Assembly (NCBI GenBank): GCA_036873135.1
Contig: JAPTYO010000007.1
Span: forward strand, 11,824,763 to 11,888,762
Direction: 5' to 3'
Origin: Clarkia xantiana subsp. parviflora
Taxonomy: Eukaryota; Streptophyta; Magnoliopsida; Myrtales; Onagraceae
Length of the DNA stretch: 64,000 bases
The notes beneath the pieces are model-generated. The model was not told the origin of the DNA and made no database searches. It saw only the letters and a list, made by a program, of their open reading frames with translations. Positions 34,001 through 45,764 of the stretch are shown in pieces; the first letter of the stretch is position 1, and each line of letters begins with the position of its first letter. Both the position numbers and the translations under genes were made by a program.

Positions 34001-35088
34001 TTTTATGTTTGCTTCGTTGTAGGTGGCGGCTATGTTTAAGATAGGGAACAGCAAGGAACTACCGGAAATCCCAGACCACCTTTCAGAAGAAGGAAAAGAC
34101 TTCATAAGACAGTGTCTGCAACGTAATCCTCTGCATCGTCCCACTGCCGAGAAGCTTCTGGACCATGCTTTCGTGAAATTTTCTGCACCAATAGAAAGAG
34201 TAGAAAGAACAGTTTCAGGGCCCGAGCTTTCAGATCCTTCTACTGTACCCGTAGCAACAATTAGATCAACGGTAATTCCTGGACTCTTATGAGCAGTTTC
34301 TTAAGTGTTCTTTCTTTTTCACTTATCTTAAAGATTGATCAGAGTTATATCGTCTTCGAAGGGAATCAGACTAAGTAAAATTTTATGCTTTCATTCATAG
34401 GGAATTAGGCAATCGAGAAGTTCAACCTTGGATTCAGACAGACTTGCCATCCATTCTTCTCGCATAACAAAACCAGGTCCTCTTGTCAGGTCTGTTTTCT
34501 CACCAAGTCTAAATTGAAAATGGACATTTTTCTCAAAATTACTATGAAAATGATTTTCTGAATGGGTTTTTTCAGTTTAAAATCTGAATCTGATTCGATA
34601 ATTTCAGTGATTCCTACATTTCACGGAACATTTCATGCCCCGTGTCTCCAATTGGAAGCCCCCTCCTCCATGCAAGATCACCAACAAACTTCAGTGGAAG
34701 AATGTCTCCTTCACCAATCTCAAGTCCCCGAACCGCTTCAGGCTCCTGCACGCCATTAACAGGTGCCAACGGAGTGATCCCGTTCCATCAAGTAAAGCAA
34801 TTTTACATGAACGAGGGGTTCAATAACATGTCAAAGAGCCGTGGGTCCTACAAAACTGGTGGTGCCACCCCTCCATATCATGATTCAGGGCCTGAGATTT
34901 TTCGAGGGATACAATCAAGTCCTCGAATTTTCTCAGAACTCACCTCAAGCAGTAACGATGCAAAGAAGTCGGTTTTAACCGACAGGGTGTCTCGACAGCT
35001 CTTGAGGGACCAGGTGAAGGTGAATCTTCATATTGATGTCGGACCCAAGGCAAGGTTTCAAGGTCGCAGCAATGGCGCTTTAACTTGA
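31075..35088 (+). CDS. YDA: YODA-type MAP kinase kinase kinase (MAPKKK, 886 aa, 11 exons)
   Basis: The exons are 31075-31625, 31850-32584, 32727-32814, 32963-33025, 33114-33274, 33365-33440, 33579-33638, 33717-33824, 34023-34271, 34401-34489 and 34608-35088; all junctions keep frame and the total is 2661 nt. The N-terminal ~410 residues carry YDA hallmarks: SRSPSPSKRVARCQSFA, VLCSAPDS-like FCSAPDSSMSSPSRSP, LLGSGHCSSPGSG, PLPSPRMMSPGPASRI and SGAVTPIHPRAGG. The kinase domain (about 411-672) has GRGTFGHVY, AMKEV (Lys438), HRDIKGANI (Asp534), DFGMAKH (Asp552), MAPEV and a complete C-lobe. The Ser/Pro-rich tail ends VSRQLLRDQVKVNL. Arabidopsis YODA is 883 aa. YDA acts in the cytoplasm upstream of MKK4/5 and MPK3/6 in stomatal and embryo patterning. 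It looks functional; whether it is the orthologue or a close paralogue cannot be told here. Confidence 0.93.
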
Positions 35089-36232
35089 TGAACACCATTT
35101 GTTTGACTCCTCAAGAGGAAGAAGCTGACCAAATTGATCGAAAAGGATTCATATTGGAACTAAATTCTCACCTTTGATTGGTCCTCCTATGCCTTTACCG
35201 TATCGGCAAGGCATTTAGCAACAGGAGACAGATTTAATGATGCTAGTAAAATTGCTTGAAACGGCGGCAATTTGTACAAAATCTGAGTGCTGATTTAACA
35301 GATTCTGATGGACCGGAGAAGATGGATCTGTTACAAGATAGTGTACATTCTTGTTGAAGACTCAAAAAGGAAAGAAACAAGACATGGATTTGGTATGGTC
35401 TGTGGCTCTATGCAGAGTGATAGGAATGTATCTGTGTTGGGTCTGAAACATTTGTACAGATCATCATTGATGACATGAATTTATGGAAACCGCAACAGTA
35501 TTTTGCCCCCAAAGAGTCATAAACCCTTTCTTTTTCTCCCAAGGCTATGCAATGTTGCACCACTGATGAACCTTAAAGATCTGTTGTCTTTTTTAGTTGC
35601 AGAATACAAGAACGAAATCAGAGGAGGGTATTCTTGGCCAAAAAAAAAAAATCAGAGGAGGGTATGAGTTATACCTGGTGATGAAGGAAATTATTTCCTC
35701 TGTTCTTCATCGGATGAAGATGCCGACTCTCTCTCTCTCTCTGAGTTTGTTGACATTGATTGCCTTAACTAGGTAAAGATTTTTTTTTTTTGGTAGAAAA
35801 CTAGGTAAAGATTTGATTAATAATTATTATTCTTTTACTAGCTGATGACGCAATTACATTTGACCAGTCTGTTTGCTGTTTCCACGCAAAGACAGTCGTT
35901 GATCGATCCTCGGAGATCAAAAATAGAATAGAGACCAAACCAATCCCCATGTTTTGTTATAGCTCGTGTTTGGATGAATATTTTGGTTGGAAAATGGAGT
36001 AAGAGCTGTTTTGTGCATACAGGTGCCAAAAAAGGGCTCTCAAACAACCCTAAACAAACCAACACAAAAATCATTTGCTATTTTTTTCTCTGAGTACCTG
36101 GTGTACACAACTTCAACGCACATTAGGGCCAGTAATTGTTAGGTTACTGAAAATATAATAATCGTATATTCTTTTTATCCACATACCATAATTATAATTA
36201 TTATCGGTATATTTGTTAGTACCATATTCATA
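35089..36232. other. 3' UTR of the YODA-type gene and intergenic DNA
   Basis: About 500 bp of 3' UTR-like sequence, then unique AT-rich DNA. A short direct duplication of ATCAGAGGAGGGTAT flanks an A-run at 35617-35665. A CT tract lies near 35725-35742. No gene. Confidence 0.45.
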
Positions 36233-36586
36233 TTTACTATATTATATTAATTTGGTATCGGAAGCCCTCTAGCCGACACGTGGACGGTTCTTCCAGTCAG
36301 CGTTGCCTAATTTAATCGGAATTTAATAGGGGTTCTCTAAATTTAGATACATAATATTGATTGGTTTTAAATTAAGAAGTATTTTTATCTTCTATTTTGG
36401 TCTCTATGCAATTTAAAGAAACAAATTAATTACAAGTTTCCTTTTAAATAGTAATTTTATACAGTTTGGTTCCGGAAGACCGTAGACCGCCACGTAGATA
36501 TTCTATTTTTAATAATAATATTTAAACGATATTAATTCTTGGCCAAGAATATAATATAAATATAAATCCGTTAAACATAACTTTAA
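36233..36586 (+). mobile_element. Truncated Helitron 5' end, first of two in tandem
   Basis: About 280 bp align with 36587-36870: TACTATATTATATTAAT, GGTATCGGAAGCCCT, CGACACGTGGAC, TTTAATCGGAATTTAATAGG, GGTTCCGGAAGACCGTAG. The expected TC start reads TT here (36233-36234). It is cut by the next Helitron, which begins at 36587. Confidence 0.7.
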
Positions 36587-39219
36587 TCTACTATATTATA
36601 TTAATTCGGTATCGGAAGCCCTTTGGTCGACACGTGGACAGTCCACGCAGGCACTGTTTCCTAATTTAATCGGAATTTAATAGGGGTTCTCTAAATTTAG
36701 ATACATAATATTGATTGGTTGAAAATTAAGAAGTATTTTGTATCCAATTTTGGTCTCTACGCAATATAAAGAAACAAATTAATTAAAAGTTTCCATTTAA
36801 ATAGTAATTCTATACAGTTTGGTTCCGGAAGACCGTAGGCTGCCACGTAAGCGATTTATATATGGAATAAACTTATATAAATTTATACCGTATATATTAT
36901 ATGCATTAAATATACGAATGGCGTCATAATATAGGATTAGTGAATATATATATAGAATATAGAGTTTTCCTATGAATCAGTTTCAGCCCAAGCAACACAT
37001 CGTCGACCGGCGAAGTGGCGACTATGCACGTCTAATTACTTTTGGTTGGGACTATGGAGTACATGGTAAGCATATTATTATTTTATTACGTTCATATTTA
37101 TTTAGTTAGTCACCGATGATAAATCATACATTAAACCCTATTTTATGCAGGCTTCGTTATCGAGCTTAGGAGCTTGGATGATCACATGCCACTTTCTGAA
37201 TAATCATTAGTGATATTGGTATGAAATTAGGAGTGAAACCTATAACACTATGGATAACGGGGTGCTTTAGTTGATTAAATGTTGATGGTGTTTATTTTTA
37301 CTTATTCCCTTACTCAGATAATGATATACTTAAATTTTGCATAATATATTCATCAAGGGTGTTTGATGGGGACTCTGGGGAGATTTCTAAAGGTAAGAGA
37401 AGACAATGTTGCCGAAGCACAAAAATAGCAAGTACTAATATTTTCAATCTACCAACTTTTGTATATTGAGAAACTATAGATTTGTGGTGTATTATTAACC
37501 TACTACTTGCATCTTTTTTCAGTTGTTGGAAACTATAGACCAGAAAATAAAAAATGGGATTGACAATATATTATCGGTTAGTCAATCTTCCGTCTACTCT
37601 CCAGTTTTAACATTCCCTTCGATAACCATTTTGATTTTATCTTTTATTGCAGAAACCTAAAATCCCGACCGAGTTATATAGTTCAGTGCGTGATTCACAA
37701 CTTATTGGATTGTCAGGCTACACCAGAGAAGTAGTGCTTCTTTCATATCAAACGTTGTTTATCATTCTTCCTTGAAGTTTAACCCGTTAGTATTTGCAAT
37801 ACAATTTTTTTTTATTATGAATTGTGAATAGTAAGTTTGATGGATTTTGCAATAGCTTATCAAACTCAAGTCATTTTTTGCAATTCTCTATTCAGGCCAT
37901 TCCTGACTTTTCTGTAGTCTGCCACATCGAGAAAGCACGGTCGACCGATTACCACATGTATGAAGATTATAGATATGACGGGTTTAATAAGAATTTCAGC
38001 TTTGAGCCAAATGAAGGTAACATTTGCTGCACCATCATAGTTTTTACATTCTTTTAAATGTTATATAATAGTAGGTAGATTTGGTAAAGAATATTTGAGG
38101 AATATAATTTTACTTCTTTTTTTTGGCCACTGGAATAAAATTTTACTTATCTTCAACAATTAACATTTGAGATTGAGAAAAAATGTATGGGTGGCTGGGG
38201 CACCTAAAAATAAAAAATGATAAAAACGAATAAAAAAAAATACTAAATAGTATTACTGTAAAATATCTATCTACTGTCTAAACTATTTCTACAATAAAGT
38301 CATAATGCATTTTGGAGAAACATTATTTGCACGAATATTTTCAATTTATATAAATGCGTTTCTAATTCTCCTATATTATTTCATTTTTCTCTATTTAATT
38401 AGTTCTTTTACAAGTTACAATGTAATGGAAGAAATTATTCATAAGAAATAAATAATATTCTATTTTCCTCCTCCGAAAGTATACATTCGTTGAATTTGCA
38501 TGTTTTTAGTTTTAATTATTTGACTTAATTATTTCTCTCATAAATAACTAAAAAAATCAATTTTATGTCAAATTTTATCTTCACAAACTATTAAAGGTTG
38601 ATATATTATTATTAATCTAATTGGTATCATATATGAAAATATATAAGTTATTATTACCAATTTATTTAATTGAAAAATTATTTTACGCCATACTCATATA
38701 ACTACCTATAAAACCATCTTAATTTTCTAAAGTATTTGTTAATATGTATATATAAACCAATAAATAATTATTAAACATAAATAAATTTAAGAAATCATAT
38801 AAACTAATGACACACGCTGCATTAATTCATCCATTCACCCTAAAAAATGCATCCTAAAGAAGAATAGGAATTAATTAAATCCCTTATATATCTATGAAAA
38901 TCCTCAAATTATTTTTATTTTTCAAATTCAATTTCAACAATTTCATTTAAAAAAAAAATTAAACACAATTTTCTTACCTCGGTTTTCTATTATGTTTGTT
39001 ATAGTCTTATAAAAATGATATATAATATTGATTATTTCACTACTATGATATATTTTAAATAATTTAATTAAATTAAGCATTAATATATTAATTAATTTAT
39101 ATCCAAAAAAATATGTCATATTTTTCACATAAGATTGCATATTCAAAAAATTAAGTGACTTATTCTTTTAGTTTTAGTTGAAATTTTCCCCTCGCGCGGT
39201 GCGCGGGGTTAGTGACTAG
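36587..39219 (+). mobile_element. Helitron with captured gene fragments (2.6 kb)
   Basis: It starts TCTACTATATTATATTAATT after A (36586) and ends with hairpin CGCGC-GGT-GCGCG (39193-39205), GGGTTAGTGA and CTAG (39216-39219), followed by T. No Rep/helicase. Exon-like blocks with splice signals occupy 36960-38030 (separate entry). The last ~230 bp resemble 43790-44024. Confidence 0.85.
36960..38030 (+). pseudogene. Exon-like fragments carried by the Helitron, source gene not recognised
   Basis: Four or five open blocks are bounded by plausible splice sites: around 36975-37065 (VDRRSGDYARLITFGWDYG, then GGTAAG), a block after TTATGCAG near 37150, 37653-37729 (PKIPTELYSSVRDSQLIGLS), and 37893-38015 (AIPDFSVVCHIEKARS, YRYDGFNKNFSFEPNEG, then GTAAC). 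They do not join into one long frame. I do not recognise the parent gene or genes. Fragment capture of this kind is well known for plant Helitrons. Confidence 0.45.
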
Positions 39220-40017
39220 TTAAATATAAGAAGAAATCACATCCGTGTCTAACTCTTCCATCTGTAGGAGATATGAACAGAATATTTTAATGTATATTAC
39301 AATTCCTAAATCTATAATATTATTTATTATATAAAGACGGTAGATTTAGTAACGATTATATATTACATGTTTTGTATATATAGAGAATATATTATATGAA
39401 CAACAATTGGGTTTATGGAACAACTTTCTTCCAACGGCGTACTTTAACACGAAGTATTCTAAGAAAGAAAAAAAATACTACAGAGCATGTTAAGACGACG
39501 AGCTATCTGATTAACTCAAGTTTTATTACTATAACATCCACATGTAATTCATTCTCTTCATGATGTTATATAAGTTAATTAGTGTCAACTCTGATTATAT
39601 TTCTCTTTTGTATTTAGGTGAGGGTTATAAGTAGATCACATTGAAGAGATTTTTAAAGCTCTTTGCCTACTACATTATCACATACGAGGTTGGTACAACT
39701 TCTTTTTTGTTTGTTAGTTGGTTTTAATTAAGTGAAAAGATTCTATTTTTTAGCGGTTAGATAACAATGCCTTTGTTTAATAACAACTCATTTGGTTAGA
39801 AGTTTAGGAATCTAGAACTCAAACGAGCATAGCAATTGACATGACATAAACGAAGACAGACACGGAGAGTGGAAGGACCAATCGTCGTTTCAATGCTATC
39901 ACGACAAAGCAAAATTAACTTTTTAGCCGTGCGTAAGATTAGCATCTAAATTTTAGCGAGGAAAGTTTGAGTTGATATCTTGTGATTCTTTCTTTGACAA
40001 TTATTTATTCGGTGCAG

Positions 40018-40117
40018 GCATATGATCCGCATCTGAATATAATTCTTGGAGATGTTGAAGAGGTTATTATGTACTACTGTTGAAGTAAACGACGAGACAT
40101 ATAAAGAGATTGTCAAA
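40018..40117 (+). pseudogene. Single decayed exon of an LSM3-like gene
   Basis: After acceptor GGTGCAG the exon reads AYDPHLNIILGDVEEVI, then has a 4-bp insertion (ATGT), then TTVEVNDETYKEIVK and donor GTACGT. This matches a middle exon of LSM3, the Sm-like protein of the U6 snRNA LSM ring, both in sequence and in boundaries. The insertion shifts the frame, and I found no other LSM3 exon nearby. It is a relic, possibly carried in by a Helitron. Confidence 0.8.
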
Positions 40118-40809
40118 GTACGTGTACTTGAACTTCCTTTTTTTATACTGAACCACGAGAATTCAATGTCAAAACTTGGTGTGCATGTACGATGAATGAG
40201 GATGAGGAAGTGGAGGAAGATGAGGACATGGTTGTGGTTATATATATGCAAGGGTTATGGGTGCATCGAGAATATGTAGATGTTGCAGATTGAGGTTTTA
40301 ACAACATGCTTTCACATTTGAAACTTTACAAAAGTCCTGAAAGAAGTATCTAATGGTGGGAGAGGTGTTGAACGAGTCAAGTTGAATTGGAAATTGAAGT
40401 TGAAGTATGTCGAGATAAATTTAAGAATGTAAATACATATTTTGTTCTTTGGGGAAGCCTTAATGATTGATGCAGGCATAAGAGTTTAGCGACATGTGCA
40501 TATCATAATATGACATTGGTCGATATGAGGATGTCAATGAGAAGTATTATTCGTTCTTCTTTACCGACAATGTAGAAGAGTATTGACTGCCAAAACATTC
40601 ATGTATATAAAAGATGATTCGTTAAAGGTTACATCAATATGTAATATATTATAAATTAATATTCGATTTTTGAATTAAAAGTTTATGAAAGTGAATTGAA
40701 CTATTATATTTTATGTTTTTCTTACATTCTAATATTTTTAAGCATTTATCAATTTAATGATGACAGCCTCACAAGTTTTAGTGTTTTACCGAGATGAATC
40801 GAGATTTGT

Positions 40810-43800
40810 AATATTGTATGGTTCCAATATTAGCCTTTTATTTTAGGTCGTAATATACAAACGTGTTTTGTCCAGTCAACATTTTCTAATTTAATTAGAA
40901 CTTTATAAATTTAGATATAAAATATTGAGTGACTACATGTTTTAGAAAAAAAAATTCTATCCTATTTTAAACTCAACATAACATAAGGAATCAAATAATT
41001 AAATTTTTATTTTTAAATCATATATATATATTGAATAAAAAAAATTATATTATTATAGTGTTTATAAAAAAAATTACAATACTATATATAACGTTATACT
41101 TATATTATCTATATCTATACCTATTATAAAAGTACCACAGGCCCTCACCCCCAACCAACACGCTGTTTCACCACCGTTGCTGCAAAATCCCCCAAACCGC
41201 TTCAAAGTCCAAACGTTGTGCTACTAACTCTACAAATTCTTGCTTTTGGCCTCTCCCGAGATGTCTATTTCCTCCTAGAGCATTGTGGTATTCATGTCCG
41301 TGTAAAAGTTCTTAAACCTATTTATCTTTCAAATTTTCAGCAATCTCAACAATTCCTCAATTGTGCAGTGGAATTAAGGCGGGGCATTCCAATGCAGCCC
41401 CCAATGCTCTCCATCGATCCCGCTTGACCGTTGCCATTCTATTTTTGGTCGGCTCCCGATCTACTTCTGCAGCGGCTCTTCGAATTGGTATGTCATTGGT
41501 CTGCATTCACACGATTCATTTTCAAGTTCTTCATTGCTTTTTCTATGGGTCCTCATCACCAATTAACGCCTATTTTTGACAACCAGTAACTATAATTTGA
41601 AGCATCATTTCTTATCTGGTTCAGACATAATTCAGACTAATGTTTCAACCTTGCTTAGATTTCTAAAGTTGCATTTCTTCCATTGAATAGAAAATTGAAT
41701 ATGGACTTTCCTAAGTTGCATTCTAGGCAGAATATGCGTTTTTTCTCTGTTTGTGTTTCAACTATTGCAATAGTCTTCAAAGTTCTAATTACACACCATT
41801 AATAATTCTCATCTTGCATGCAGAGATATGCTGTTCGGTAAAGTAGAACATGCTTTGATGGACTCATTTTAAGATGTGAAACAGGTACAACGTCCTATAG
41901 TGCATCTTGACCTCTACGCTAAAAATTAATTTTACATTTGAGGTGTTCAAATTTTGCATTGGACCTAAGGAACATGCAGATGCAAATCCAAGTGTTTTTG
42001 ATGATGATGACAATGTAAGAGCAGATCTGGCTGAGAGATGATGAGGAGGACAATGCTTTCTTTCATACTAAAGACATTTTCCATCCAGTTCTTTCGAAAG
42101 TAATGACTCAAACGTCATTTTCAACAGATAATGAAACTTAAATGCTACTGAATTTGATAAGGATATTGATCCATCCATCCATCCATCAGATCTTGTAAGT
42201 ATTTGAAAAATTATGGTTATTTACCCTTAAAAAATACAATGTCTTTTTAGTTATAATTTGGTTTTCAAATCAGACATTTTCGTTGTTCAACCTTTGTTTT
42301 TTCGTTTATGCCAAAATCGTTGATCTTTATTATACTTCAAATTATTATGATTTGAGGCTTAACTCTATTATAATATATCAACATCCCAAAACTGATTATA
42401 TTTACATCCAGTAATGTTTTTCTATAGTTGCCTTTTTGAAATTGTCATTATTTGTAATTCCTCCTCATGAGAGATCTTCGGCTCTTTCCTCATTCTCTTG
42501 ATTACGATCAAGTTCGTGGAGGGCATGTCGGGAAATGCAGTTGGTGTGTCTTCTGATCAAGTACTGTCACACGTTGATACCAAAGTGAATGTAGCAAAGC
42601 TAGAGCAGCAGTTGAGTTCAAAGCTCTGTTTGCAGAAACCATCAATTGATGGTCTGTTGTCCAACCACTTTTTTAAATTACTCATGCCAGTTTTCTGGTG
42701 GTATTATTTGATTAGAGATACAGAAACTTCTTGTTTCTTCATTGTGTGTGAGAGAGAAAGAAGAAAGTTGAAGAGTTGCTTTAATTTCTGTATATATATA
42801 ACAGATAGTATGCAGTGGTAAAGATTACCAAAACATATATTATGTGTTGTAGAAGACATTTTGCAAGCAATGAAGCATGGATTTTGGAGATTCAAACCAG
42901 TTATCATATATGTTTTTAGAAGTGCAGAGAATGTATAAAAATATTTGGGTTAAGGGTTTGTTCTTTCGACTAGAAGCAAAAGAAAAAAAAAACCCTTAAA
43001 ACTACAATCAGCCAAAAGAGCAGTGTGCTTAGTGCTTATAGAAATGAGCGGGATGATTGTAAGAAGAAAAAAAGCATAAATTATTATGAAAGTTTGTTTG
43101 CTTATAGAAATGAGCGGGATGATTGTAAGAAAAAAAAAGCATAAAATATTATAAAAGTTTGTGTCTAATATATTTATAAATTCAAACATAACTTCTCTTG
43201 TATATGTGTTCTTTTGAATCTCATGTTATACTTTCACATAATACTAATGTATTACACATTTCTTTATATTTTCTGCGACCTCTATTTCATTTATTGAACT
43301 AAATCATGAAAAACAAAAAAATCCGCCGCGCGTGCAATGCACGCGCTATACCTAGTATATATAATAAATCAAAACAATTTACTATAAAATGGAATGTTTT
43401 AAACTATATATATTATTATTATTATAATATATAAAAATCCAAGACCAAAAAAAAAATATATATATATAAAAATCCACATAATAGTAATACTAATAATATA
43501 ATATATATATATCGAATTGACTAAAAAAAATAATAACTTTGCGGTGCATCTATTATACCAAGACAAAGCTATATTCATAAAATGAAGATATCTGAAATTT
43601 ATAATGAAGTCATTCACTCGTGTAAAATATGTTTTTTTCCACGTCATGTAAAATATGTTAAATAATTAATACATGTATATTAACTAATTTAAATAAGAAC
43701 AATTTAAAATTATTCAAAAATATCAAAAAAAAAAATGAGTAGATGCTAAAATTGCAAGTTTTTATATTATATATCAACTACACGTTTAACAAAAATGATA

Positions 43801-44024
43801 TAATGTTGATTATTTCACTACTATTAAATAATGTAAATAACAATTAGTATTAATACTTATTAAAATTAATGCATTATTATGAATTAATTTTCTCTCAAAA
43901 AATAGATTAAAATTTTCAAATAACGTAACTATTGATGTATATAGATGCATATTCAATTAATTAAGACAACTTAATTTTTATTTGAAAATTTTCTCCCGCG
44001 CGGTGCGCGGGGGTTAGTGGCTAG
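40810..44024 (+). mobile_element. Older Helitron split by a younger one
   Basis: 40840-41060 is a decayed copy of the 5' region seen at 36233 and 36587 (CCAGTCAAC, TTCTAATTTAATTAGAAC, TAAATTTAGATA, AATATTGA). The 3' part resumes after the inserted Helitron and ends in hairpin CCCGCGC-GGT-GCGCGGG (43995-44011), GGTTAGTGG, CTAG (44021-44024), then T. The last ~230 bp match the 3' end at 39219. The 5' limit is approximate. Confidence 0.6.
41114..43355 (+). mobile_element. Helitron (2.2 kb) nested in an older Helitron
   Basis: 5' TCTATACCTATTATAAAAGT after A (an alternative TC start is 41108). 3' hairpin GCGCGTGC-AAT-GCACGCGC (43328-43346), TATAC, CTAG (43352-43355), then T. The ends resemble those of the element at 26275-27341. 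The interior contains partly open stretches, for example 42520-42650 (GNAVGVSSDQVLSHVDTKVN), that may be captured host sequence; no Rep/helicase. Confidence 0.8.
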
Positions 44025-44071
44025 TTTATTATTAAGTTTTTTACCATGGTTTTACCAAAATATATATATAC

Positions 44072-44081
<10 letters not shown>

Positions 44082-44127
<46 letters not shown>
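44082..44127. repeat. (TA)n microsatellite
   Basis: A near-perfect TA run; the Mutator-like element that follows is inserted at its right end, using TATATATAA as target. Confidence 0.9.
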
Positions 44128-44129
<2 letters not shown>

Positions 44130-44748
44130 GTTAAGAACACAATAGGGCCTGAATTTTGAGTTTAGTGTATAAGTGAGGTCTCCGTCTATTTTTTCTGTTA
44201 AAAGTGACGGAAATTGGTCACATGCTTGGCATGTGACCGAAAATAATTTGAAAACCCGAAAACACCCTTTAACCAATGTGTGTCCCTCACATGTTTGACC
44301 TAAAAAGACGAAAATACCCTTTAAGCCACCACAGCTCCGGCGACCATCACCCCCTCCGGCGACCCAAAAAAGCTCCGATCGGAGCTTTTTTGGGTCGCCG
44401 GAAGGGGGATTTTGGTCGCCGGAGCTGGGGTGGTGGTCGCCGAAGCTGGAGTGGTGGTCGCCGGAGCTGGGGTGGTGGTCGGTGGCCGTGGTGGCCTTAG
44501 GGCATAATTAGTGTGCAGGGGTATTTTAGACATTTCACATTTCATTAATTAAACTGATAATTGTATAATAATTGCAAAATGGTAATTCTGTCATTTCACG
44601 TGTTTCCGTTACATTTAACGGCAAATTTGGATGGAAACTCGATTATCAACAAAACTCAAAATTCAGGCCCTTAATAATACGCTTTTTCAATTCAGACCCC
44701 TTTTGGCAACATGGGCAAACATTCAGGCCCCTATTATGGTCATAACCC
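44128..44748. mobile_element. Mutator-like foldback element, family member 1 (621 bp)
   Basis: Starts GGGTTAAGAACACAATAGGG and ends (reverse complement) GGGTTATGACCATAATAGGG; 9-bp target duplication TATATATAA at 44119-44127 and 44749-44757. It contains TTGGTCACATGCTTGGCATG in the left arm and a GC-rich centre (44335-44490) with the palindrome AAAAAAGCTCCGATCGGAGC...TTTTTT and repeated GGTCGCCGGAGCTGG words. A second member lies at 47747-48668. Confidence 0.88.
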
Positions 44749-44757
44749 TATATATAA

Positions 44758-45764
44758 ACTATTAAAACAATCTAAATTCAAACACAACTAAAAATTTAAG
44801 ATTAATTTGAATTCAACATATAAGAAATTTAAGCTAATACAATAGTAACACTTCAAGGTTCATAGATTATTACAATACCAACATTAAAAAAATTAAATGA
44901 GTGTGAGTTTTACCAAAATGATAATAAGAATAATCAATGGTTATGGAGGTGGAAAAAAAATTGAACGTTATGATGTTACTAAACTAGGGTTGGATAAGTT
45001 ATTATATTTTGTATTATATATGGTTATGGTTTATATTTTACTCGAACGAGTCTAGATTTTTCAAGCTCGAGGTCATCTCGGTGCCATACTCTATGAGTTC
45101 GAACTTTGGCTCGATCCGGCTCGCCAAGTGTAAAATTGTTTAATTAAATCATAAATGCATACATTAGCTCGAACTCGACTCGAATAGGCTTTTGGCTCGA
45201 GCTCGAACTCGACTTGAATTGAATTTATATAAATATAATATTCTGTAAAACTCAAATAAACTCGAGCTAGACTCGACTCGAATATAATTTAAACAAATAT
45301 AAGAAAAGCTCGATTAAGATCGTCAAGATTTATATATATGCTGTTACATACATGATAGTGTACATTTTGTTCAGTCTCAAGTAATCTCCACATATCAAGA
45401 TGCTATATATATTATATAGGGGACTTCGAACTATATAACATCAACAATGACCTTAATAATAACTTTCTAGAAAGTTGGCTACGCCTGGGCCACGATTATA
45501 CAGGCTCTGAAAGAACAAAGTTTGCGACTTGTTAGTGTCATTTTAATACTCTTCAGTGAATTAATTAGTTGCTGTATCTCGGGTTTGAGTCAAATTTGTG
45601 TGCACCAGTTGCAAAAAGCACACGGCCTAAAAAATGATTTCAAGTCTTTGACAGTTTTAATTCCCCTATACGTGAACACCCGGAACACCTTAAAAAAATG
45701 ACTCTTTCTTCATAGGTGTCGTCATTTCAGAGAGAATCAAGAAGAGCGAGAGCAAAAGAGAGAG
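44758..45764. other. Intergenic DNA upstream of SDR gene 1
   Basis: AT-rich, with a stretch at about 45040-45320 of repeated CTCGAACTCGACTCG-type words, probably an old transposon remnant (a similar patch lies at 59460-59640). The last ~100 bp before 45765 are purine-rich and the likely 5' UTR. Confidence 0.4.

Noticed and set aside
36960..38060. A functional host gene at this place
   Set aside because: The open blocks do not connect in one frame, stops intervene, and the whole stretch lies inside Helitron ends.
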